Below are positions 1-4,305 of a stretch of 5,290 nucleotides of DNA, piece by piece (positions within the stretch are counted from its first letter, which is position 1; each line of letters starts with the position of its first letter). Origin of the DNA: Pseudomonadota bacterium (GTDB lineage Bacteria > Pseudomonadota > Alphaproteobacteria > Rhizobiales > Beijerinckiaceae); NCBI GenBank assembly GCA_023422485.1, contig JAGTAM010000176.1:1-5290 (forward strand), in the 5' to 3' direction. A program made the position numbers and the translations under genes. The notes under the pieces were generated by a model. That model was not told the DNA's origin and searched no databases. It worked only from the letters and a program-made list of their open reading frames with translations.

Positions 1-160
1 TGCACCGGGCCGCCCGACAGGCTGCCTCCGTTCATCGCGTCACCCGAGACGGGACGGTCGCTTGGGACTGTATCATGGGGTAAGGATCGTCCCGCGGCTT
101 TACGGTTCGGTAAACGAAGCGTCGCCGGCTTGTTTCAGAATCACAGGATTTTGCGCGCAA

Positions 161-946
161 GTGACCAATCCGGAGACTTCGCCGGGCGAAGTGCCTGTCG
201 TGATGCTCGATGCCGGAAGCCCCTCTCCGCGCCGGCTCGCGGTGCGGGTGCGGGAGGGCAAGGAACCGCCCGTGGTCTGGCTCGGCGGTTTCCGCTCCGA
301 CATGCGGGCCACGAAGGCCGCCGCCCTCGACGCCTGGGCTGCCGAGAACGGCCGGCGGATGGTGCGGTTCGACTATTCCGGGCATGGCGAGTCGGAGGGA
401 CGCTTCGAGGACGGCACCATCTCCGATTGGCTCGCCGACGCCTGCGCTGTCATCGACCGCTACGCGAACGAGCGGCCGATCCTGGTCGGCTCGTCGATGG
501 GAGGCTGGATCGCGTGCCTCGTCGCCGGCGAGCGGGCGCGGCGCGGGGCGGCGATCGGCGGAATGGTGCTGATCGCACCCGCCCTCGACTTCACCGAAGC
601 GCTGATGTGGGACGCATTCCCAACCGAGGTCCGGCAGACCCTGGAGCGCGACGGCGTCTGGTATCGCTCGACACCCTACGCCCCGGAGCCCGATCCGATC
701 CGCATGGCGCTGATTGAGGACGGGCGGCGCCATCTGCTGCTCGACACGCCGCTCGAGCCGGGCTGTCCGGTCCATATCCTTCAGGGCATGGCCGATCCGG
801 ACGTGCCCCATCCCCATGCCCTGCGCATTCTGGAGCGCCTGCCGACGCATGGATCGCGGCTGACGCTGATCAAGGACGGCGACCACCGCCTGTCGCGGCC
901 CGAGGATATCGACCTCCTCGTGCGCACGGTCGCGGCGATGGCCTGA
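161..946 (+). CDS. ABHD10-like alpha/beta hydrolase (serine esterase/thioesterase family)
   Basis: Predicted cytoplasmic serine hydrolase of 261 residues from a GTG start at 161. The family reading rests on a chain of motifs: GGFRSD (about 42-47), RFDYSGHGESEG (69-80), the nucleophile elbow GSSMGG (110-115, Ser112), a GVW motif (165-167), the acid region GMADPDVP (Asp212) and DHR (241-243, His242). These match, in order, mitochondrial ABHD10, a depalmitoylating thioesterase/esterase, so the catalytic triad looks complete. The substrate cannot be read from the sequence. The reading frame is open back to TTG 62, but the extra 33 codons look non-coding. GTG 161 has only a weak AGGA 12 bases upstream, and GTG 191 or ATG 203 are possible later starts. 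No signal peptide or membrane segment is seen. It is convergent with the DUF1150 gene, with a strong hairpin after its stop. The fold and family are secure; the start is not. Confidence 0.88.
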   Translation: MTNPETSPGEVPVVMLDAGSPSPRRLAVRVREGKEPPVVWLGGFRSDMRATKAAALDAWAAENGRRMVRFDYSGHGESEGRFEDGTISDWLADACAVIDRYANERPILVGSSMGGWIACLVAGERARRGAAIGGMVLIAPALDFTEALMWDAFPTEVRQTLERDGVWYRSTPYAPEPDPIRMALIEDGRRHLLLDTPLEPGCPVHILQGMADPDVPHPHALRILERLPTHGSRLTLIKDGDHRLSRPEDIDLLVRTVAAMA

Positions 947-954
947 AGGCGCTT

Positions 955-972
955 CCCCGCCCCGCGGCGGGG
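955..972. terminator. GC-rich hairpin between convergent genes, possible shared terminator
   Basis: CCCCGCC (955-961) and GGCGGGG (966-972) form a perfect 7-bp stem with a 4-base loop, CCGC. It lies 9 bases after the hydrolase stop and 20 bases from the DUF1150 stop, where two convergent genes both need to end. No T-run follows on either strand, so it is not a canonical intrinsic terminator. It could act as a weak or Rho-assisted terminator or protect the 3' ends of the mRNAs. Confidence 0.5.
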
Positions 973-992
973 ATGCGCGATCCGAGTCGATC

Positions 993-1277
993 TCAGTGCA
1001 GGCTCACCGGATAGAGCTGGTGGGCCATGGCATTCGCCACGGCGACCTCGCGGGAATCGGTGAGCAGGATCGGCGCGCCGCTCGCCGAGAGCAGGGCGAA
1101 CAGGTCGAGACCGGGACCCATCTCGGGCGCCTGCGGGAACAGGCTGCGCACCTCGTCCGAGCGGATCGGCCGGACATAGGCGATGTGTCCCTCGCCGAGC
1201 GCGGCGAACTCCGCCGGATCGATGGCGGGCGTGGCGGTCGTGTCGATGGTCAGGTCAGTCGTGGTGACGTCGGTCAT
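993..1277 (-). CDS. DUF1150 family protein
   Basis: Small protein of 94 residues, no known biochemical function. It is placed in DUF1150 by length, by the core LGEGHIAYVRPI (27-38) followed by an acidic/charged stretch and a hydrophobic FALLSASGAPILLTDSRE segment (60-77), and by the ending LYPVSLH. DUF1150 proteins are found next to small heat-shock genes in alphaproteobacteria, as here. The frame is open upstream to 1391, but the ATG at 1277 has a near-perfect Shine-Dalgarno, AAGGAGG, six bases before it, which settles the start. It has no signal peptide or membrane segment; the first 20 residues are Thr/Asp-rich and probably disordered. It lies 156 bases downstream of hsp20 on the same strand, and a heat-shock-type promoter candidate in that gap could also drive it alone. 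A role with the chaperone is inferred only from gene order. Confidence 0.85.
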   Translation of the reverse strand: MTDVTTTDLTIDTTATPAIDPAEFAALGEGHIAYVRPIRSDEVRSLFPQAPEMGPGLDLFALLSASGAPILLTDSREVAVANAMAHQLYPVSLH

Positions 1278-1283
1278 GGATGC

Positions 1284-1290
1284 CCTCCTT
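1284..1290 (-). promoter_or_regulatory. Shine-Dalgarno of the DUF1150 gene
   Basis: AAGGAGG on the minus strand, six bases before ATG 1277. It fixes the start of the DUF1150 gene and excludes the 38-codon upstream extension of the open frame. Confidence 0.85.
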
Positions 1291-1311
1291 CGAGGCAGAG
1301 CGTTGAACCGG

Positions 1312-1340
1312 ATATGGTCCCGCACATCGGCGGCGACAAA
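1312..1340 (-). promoter_or_regulatory. Possible internal heat-shock promoter for the DUF1150 gene
   Basis: On the minus strand TTTGTC (1340-1335) and CCATAT (1317-1312) are separated by 17 bases. The -10 element and the spacing are the same as in the hsp20 promoter candidate upstream, but the -35 keeps only the core TTG. Transcription would start near 1305, about 28 bases before the DUF1150 ATG, a sensible leader length. It may be chance; it would explain how DUF1150 can be expressed across the 156-base gap. Confidence 0.35.
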
Positions 1341-1433
1341 TCCGGGTTGGTATCGAGGTCGGATGACGGGCCGGGTTGGCCTGCGCTTCATCGACGCGGT
1401 CTCGTTCGCGCCGCGCCGTCACGAGATCCTTGT

Positions 1434-1865
1434 TCACGGATCCTTGGCGGCGATCGCGATCTTGCGCACGATGCGTTCCGGCTCCGGGCGCGCGAGGTCG
1501 ATCGCGAGCAGCCCGTTCGACAGCTCCGCCCCCAGCACCTCCATGCCGTCGGCGAGGAGGAAGGCCCGCTGGAACTGCCGCGCGGCGATGCCGCGGTGCA
1601 GGAACTGGCGCGCCTTGTCATCGACCTGCCGGCCACGCACGACCAACTGGTTTTCCTCCAGGGAGACGTCGAGCTGATCCTGCGTAAAGCCAGCCACCGC
1701 CAGCGTAATGCGCAAGCGTTCCGGCTCGCGCTCGCTGCGGGTGATGCGTTCGATGTTGTAGGGCGGATAACCGTCGCTCGCGGCCTTGGACACACGATCG
1801 AGTGCCTGCTCGATCTCGTCGAAGCCAAGCAGGAACGGATACCCGAACGGGGACGGCCGCGTCAT
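1434..1865 (-). CDS. Hsp20 family small heat-shock protein (alpha-crystallin domain)
   Basis: ATP-independent holdase chaperone that would bind unfolding proteins in the cytoplasm during stress. With the ATG at 1865 it has 143 residues, a normal length. The N-terminal arm (1-32) carries the FLLGFDEIEQALDRV segment typical of IbpA-like class A proteins. The alpha-crystallin domain runs from about YPPYNIE (33-39) to 135, with VAGF (57-60), LEENQLVVRGRQ (69-80), FLHRGIAARQFQRAF (88-102) and the signature NGLLAIDL (117-124). An IxI-type tail (IAI, 136-138) that docks on neighbouring subunits follows. An in-frame GTG at 1871 is an alternative start: GGAGG (1881-1877) is 5 bases from the GTG and 11 from the ATG. 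I prefer the ATG because related proteins begin MTR/MSR. It precedes the DUF1150 gene. Upstream are an RpoH-type promoter and a foldable leader, so heat control is likely at both transcription and translation. Confidence 0.95.
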   Translation of the reverse strand: MTRPSPFGYPFLLGFDEIEQALDRVSKAASDGYPPYNIERITRSEREPERLRITLAVAGFTQDQLDVSLEENQLVVRGRQVDDKARQFLHRGIAARQFQRAFLLADGMEVLGAELSNGLLAIDLARPEPERIVRKIAIAAKDP

Positions 1866-1895
1866 CGTCACTCAAACCTCCGGCAAGGCCCTGGG

Positions 1896-1913
1896 GATCG
1901 ATTGGCATCGATC
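1896..1913. repeat. Perfect 7-bp inverted repeat in the hsp20 leader
   Basis: GATCGAT and ATCGATC flank a four-base loop, TGGC on the plus strand and GCCA in the hsp20 RNA. In the transcript it would form a stable internal hairpin directly upstream of the Shine-Dalgarno hairpin. A protein-binding site is the alternative. Confidence 0.6.
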
Positions 1914-1922
1914 GCTTGGCGG

Positions 1923-1951
1923 CACCTCGCGGTTTCGAGCCCACCTCGCGG
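1923..1951. repeat. 10-bp direct repeat in the hsp20 leader
   Basis: CACCTCGCGG occurs exactly at 1923-1932 and 1942-1951, a 19-base period, inside the predicted hsp20 leader. In RNA the two copies could offer alternative pairing partners; no function can be read from the sequence alone. Confidence 0.5.
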
Positions 1952-1969
1952 CAGCGCTCTTGAGACGGG

Positions 1970-1998
1970 ATATGGAAAGCGCAACAGCGCCGATCAAG
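1970..1998 (-). promoter_or_regulatory. Heat-shock sigma factor (RpoH-type) promoter of hsp20
   Basis: On the minus strand CTTGAT (1998-1993), a 17-base spacer, and CCATAT (1975-1970). This resembles the sigma-32-class consensus, with CTTGAA at -35 and a CC-led CCATnT-like -10. It lies directly upstream of a small heat-shock gene, as expected. Transcription would start near 1963. Confidence 0.65.
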
Positions 1999-2133
1999 GG
2001 TGCGATGGCATCGCCCCGGCCCGGCCCTGGCAGAGGGATATCAGGATAAATCGGCAATTTGCTTCGGGATAAAACGGAAGCGACATCCAATAGGGCGCGA
2101 TTTCTCCAATAGTTTGGAATTGCTCTGAAATTC

Positions 2134-2151
2134 TTTGCAAACCTTGATCAA
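2134..2151. promoter_or_regulatory. Paired 8-bp palindromes, possible operator
   Basis: TTTGCAAA (2134-2141) and TTGATCAA (2144-2151) are both perfect palindromes with centres exactly 10 bases apart, so they would lie on the same face of the helix. TTGATC also overlaps the best -35 guess for the TonB operon. No known regulator motif is matched with confidence. Confidence 0.3.
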
Positions 2152-2283
2152 CACCCTGCATGTCGGATAGGCACGCCCGGAAACGTACACGGTGCTGTGG
2201 GGAGCGCCGGGCGTCACCTTTGCTGTATCCGCACATCGCCAGGCGGCCTGACGTCGAGCCGCGGTGATCCGACCCTGGAAGAG

Positions 2284-2299
2284 GGCGCCTGTCGGCGCC
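2284..2299 (+). other. Hairpin in the likely leader of the TonB operon
   Basis: GGCGCC (2284-2289), loop TGTC, GGCGCC (2294-2299): a perfect 6-bp stem. It is about 150 bases before the first gene of the operon. There is no T-run after it. I compared the surrounding sequence from memory with cobalamin, TPP and glycine riboswitch cores and saw no match. Confidence 0.35.
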
Positions 2300-2435
2300 G
2301 TCGCAACCCGGCGAGGAGAACTCTGGCGAAGAGATTTTCGGCGGGACGGCGGCCGTGTTTCGGCCTGCGGGTCGAGCGGTCCGCTCCGGATTCTCCGGGG
2401 CGCCGCGCGATGGGGAGATGAGATCATCGTGATGC

Positions 2436-2442
2436 AGGAAGG
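2436..2442 (+). promoter_or_regulatory. Shine-Dalgarno deciding the start of the secreted protein
   Basis: AGGAAGG lies seven bases before ATG 2450. The in-frame ATG codons at 2432 and 2462 lack a comparable site at a suitable distance, so ATG 2450 is favoured. Confidence 0.7.
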
Positions 2443-2449
2443 CTGGGGA

Positions 2450-2980
2450 ATGGGGCGTGCAATGCCGGGATACCGCGGGATCGGGGGGCGCCTCCGGGCG
2501 GGCTTCGTCCTCGTTGCGGCCCTGACCGCCTCGATGACGGCCATGGTTCCGGGTGCGTCGGCACAGGATGCGGTGCCTGCAGCTAAGTCGGACACTCCTT
2601 CAAAGTCGGACACGGCTCCCAGGCCGGACGCCACTCCCTTGAAGATCGAACTGAACCGGCTCGAACCCGCCGGCGAGGCCTGCCGCACCTACATGCTCGT
2701 CGACAACAGCCGCGGTCCCGCGCTGAAGTCGCTCAAGGTCGACCTGTTCGCCTTCGACACCGAGGGTGTCGCCCAGAAGCGCCTCGCCGTCGAGCTCGGG
2801 CCGGTCCAGGAGAAGAAGACGGTGGTCCGGCTCTTCGACTTCGCCGGCCTCGCCTGCCCGAAGATCGGCCGCCTGCTGCTCAACGACGTGCTCGCTTGCG
2901 AGGGCGGCGACGCCACCCGCGAGACCTGCCTGGAGCGGATCGAGCCCGCAACCAAGACATCGGCCGCCTTCGATCGCTGA
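2450..2980 (+). CDS. Secreted four-cysteine protein of unknown function, first gene of the TonB operon
   Basis: Protein of 176 residues with a Sec-type signal peptide: basic GRLRAG (12-18), a hydrophobic core (19-33) and a likely cut after GASA (35-38). There is no twin arginine, although I recall similar proteins being labelled as Tat signal proteins. A Lys/Pro/Asp-rich linker (about 40-62) includes a repeated KSDT. The compact domain from LKIELNRLEP (64-73) on has Cys78, Cys136, Cys150 and Cys160, which could form two disulfides in the periplasm. Segments such as TYMLVDNSRGPALKSLKVDL (80-99) and RLFDFAGLACPKIGRLLLND (127-146) suggest a beta-rich fold. I recall similar proteins upstream of exbB in rhizobia, but no function is known to me. 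It ends 70 bases before exbB. Role in TonB energisation is inferred from position only. Start: ATG 2450 has AGGAAGG seven bases upstream; ATG 2432 and 2462 are alternatives. Confidence 0.85.
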   Translation: MGRAMPGYRGIGGRLRAGFVLVAALTASMTAMVPGASAQDAVPAAKSDTPSKSDTAPRPDATPLKIELNRLEPAGEACRTYMLVDNSRGPALKSLKVDLFAFDTEGVAQKRLAVELGPVQEKKTVVRLFDFAGLACPKIGRLLLNDVLACEGGDATRETCLERIEPATKTSAAFDR

Positions 2981-2999
2981 AGCCGGCCGCGCCCATCCC

Positions 3000-3014
3000 G
3001 CCGGCCCGGCCGGC
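3000..3014 (+). other. GC-rich hairpin between the secreted-protein gene and exbB
   Basis: GCCGG (3000-3004) pairs with CCGGC (3010-3014) over a 5-base loop, and a further GCCGGC (2982-2987) offers an alternative partner. There is no T-run, so full termination is unlikely. It could set the ratio of the first gene to exbB by partial termination or mRNA processing. Confidence 0.3.
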
Positions 3015-3050
3015 GCGACGGACGATTCCCAGAGCCACTAGGAGTCACTT

Positions 3051-3752
<702 letters not shown>

Positions 3753-3792
3753 GCCTCCGCGCGTAAAGCACCCCGTCACCCTCGACGCGACG

Positions 3793-3807
3793 CCCGCCCG
3801 GTGCGGG
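3793..3807 (+). other. Hairpin in the exbB-exbD gap
   Basis: CCCGC (3793-3797), loop CCGGT, GCGGG (3803-3807). It lies in the 87-base gap between exbB and exbD and has no T-run after it. A role in processing or in setting the ExbB to ExbD ratio (ExbB is in excess in the known complex) is possible but not shown. Confidence 0.3.
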
Positions 3808-3825
3808 GGGACGCCGCCGACGCCC

Positions 3826-3832
3826 GGGAGGG
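3826..3832 (+). promoter_or_regulatory. Shine-Dalgarno deciding the exbD start
   Basis: GGGAGGG lies seven bases before ATG 3840, supporting that start over the in-frame GTG at 3801 (which opens the frame) and ATG 3846. Confidence 0.7.
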
Positions 3833-3839
3833 CGATGTC

Positions 3840-4301
3840 ATGGCCATGGGAACCGTTCGTTCGACCAGCGACGACGAGGACGGCCTCGACGCGACGCCGA
3901 TGTCCGAGATCAACGTCACGCCGATGGTCGACGTGATGCTGGTGCTGCTGATCATCTTCATGGTCGCGGCGCCGCTGATGACGACGGGCGTGCCGGTGCA
4001 ATTGCCGAAGACGACCGCCGCCAAGGTGGCGCAGTCGCAGAAGCCGCTCGAAGTCTCCATCGACAAGGACGGCATGCCCTACATCGCCAAGGACGGCTTC
4101 ACGCCGGACACGATCCTGCCGCGGCTCAAGCAGCTCAAGGCGGAGAACCCGGATCAGGTCGTGCTCGTGCGCGGCGACCGGGACGTGCCCTACGGCAAGA
4201 TCATGGAGGTGATGGGCCTCGTCGGCCAAGCGGGCTTCACCAAGGTCTCGCTGATCGCCCAGTCGGGCGGCGCCGCGCCGGCCGCAGGGACCGCCCGTTA
4301 A
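3840..4301 (+). CDS. exbD: ExbD, TonB-system energy transducer subunit
   Basis: Single-span partner of ExbB, with its transmembrane helix inside the ExbB ring and its domain in the periplasm near TonB. The 153 residues show a short acidic cytoplasmic head (DDEDGLD, 11-17), the family signature MSEINVTPMVDVMLVLLIIF (21-40) with the proton-relay Asp31 (E. coli ExbD Asp25), and a membrane helix at about 31-47. The periplasmic domain (about 48-142) includes VQLPKT (53-58), the LVRGDRDVPYGKIMEVM segment (109-125) and a closing VSLIAQ (136-141). The Ala/Gly-rich tail is probably flexible. Start ATG 3840 has GGGAGGG seven bases upstream; ATG 3846 is an alternative. It follows exbB and is separated from tonB by only four bases, so the two are almost surely co-translated. 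Confidence 0.96.
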   Translation: MAMGTVRSTSDDEDGLDATPMSEINVTPMVDVMLVLLIIFMVAAPLMTTGVPVQLPKTTAAKVAQSQKPLEVSIDKDGMPYIAKDGFTPDTILPRLKQLKAENPDQVVLVRGDRDVPYGKIMEVMGLVGQAGFTKVSLIAQSGGAAPAAGTAR

Positions 4302-4305
4302 CCCG

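Larger units (their letters stand above)
1866..1963 (-). promoter_or_regulatory. Candidate ROSE-type RNA thermometer in the hsp20 leader
   Basis: The leader predicted from the promoter is about 98 nt, long for a simple leader. On the RNA, CCUU (1888-1885) can pair with the Shine-Dalgarno bases GAGG (1880-1877) over a 4-base loop, and GGG (1891-1889) can extend the stem as three G-U wobbles with UUU (1876-1874). The 5' arm reads UUGCC, close to the U(U/C)GCU element of ROSE thermometers known from hsp20 genes of rhizobia. A second perfect 7-bp hairpin (GATCGAT, 4-base loop, ATCGATC; 1896-1913) lies just upstream, and CGAG/CTCG can form another further 5'. Several hairpins with a weak last one over the Shine-Dalgarno is the ROSE plan. 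Folding was done by eye. Confidence 0.5.
2000..2449. other. Divergent intergenic region between hsp20 and the TonB operon
   Basis: About 450 bases without a convincing gene. The part 2041-2160 is visibly more AT-rich than its surroundings and holds TCCAATAG twice (2086-2093, 2105-2112), GGATAAA twice (2044-2050, 2067-2073), an inverted repeat GAATT-N7-AATTC (2117-2133) and two 8-bp palindromes, TTTGCAAA (2134-2141) and TTGATCAA (2144-2151). The promoter of the TonB operon is expected here; TTGATC (2144) with a poor ATAGGC 17 bases on is the best guess and is weak. A GGCGCC hairpin (2284-2299) follows. Open frames crossing the region on both strands lack the codon pattern of the neighbouring genes. 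I found no clear Fur or Irr box by eye. Confidence 0.6.

Noticed and set aside
32..886. 284-codon minus-strand open frame opposite the hydrolase gene
   Set aside because: It mirrors the hydrolase in an antisense frame, has an Arg/His/Pro-rich composition and no recognisable motif. High GC keeps antisense frames open.
1342..1379. Nine-base direct repeat CCGGGTTGG (1342-1350 and 1371-1379)
   Set aside because: Short and easily expected by chance in GC-rich DNA; no link to a regulatory site could be made.
996..2072. 358-codon plus-strand open frame across the DUF1150 and hsp20 genes
   Set aside because: It crosses two well-supported minus-strand genes and their control region; the product has no domain I recognise and is Arg-rich, as expected of a shadow frame.
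1994..2236. 80-codon minus-strand open frame in the divergent intergenic region
   Set aside because: Its codon use lacks the strong G/C preference at third positions seen in the true genes here, it overlaps the RpoH-type promoter, and it has no convincing ribosome site or motif.
2270..2340. Riboswitch-like stretch with GCAACCCGGCGAGGAGAA
   Set aside because: It recalls parts of a cobalamin riboswitch by eye, but the conserved B12-box and core elements are absent.
2264..2449. 62-codon upstream extension of the secreted protein
   Set aside because: It would bury the signal peptide inside the protein, and the Shine-Dalgarno before ATG 2450 gives a better start.
2041..2688. 215-codon minus-strand open frame overlapping the secreted-protein gene
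   Set aside because: It overlaps a gene with a clear signal peptide and Shine-Dalgarno, and its product is Arg/Pro-rich without motif.
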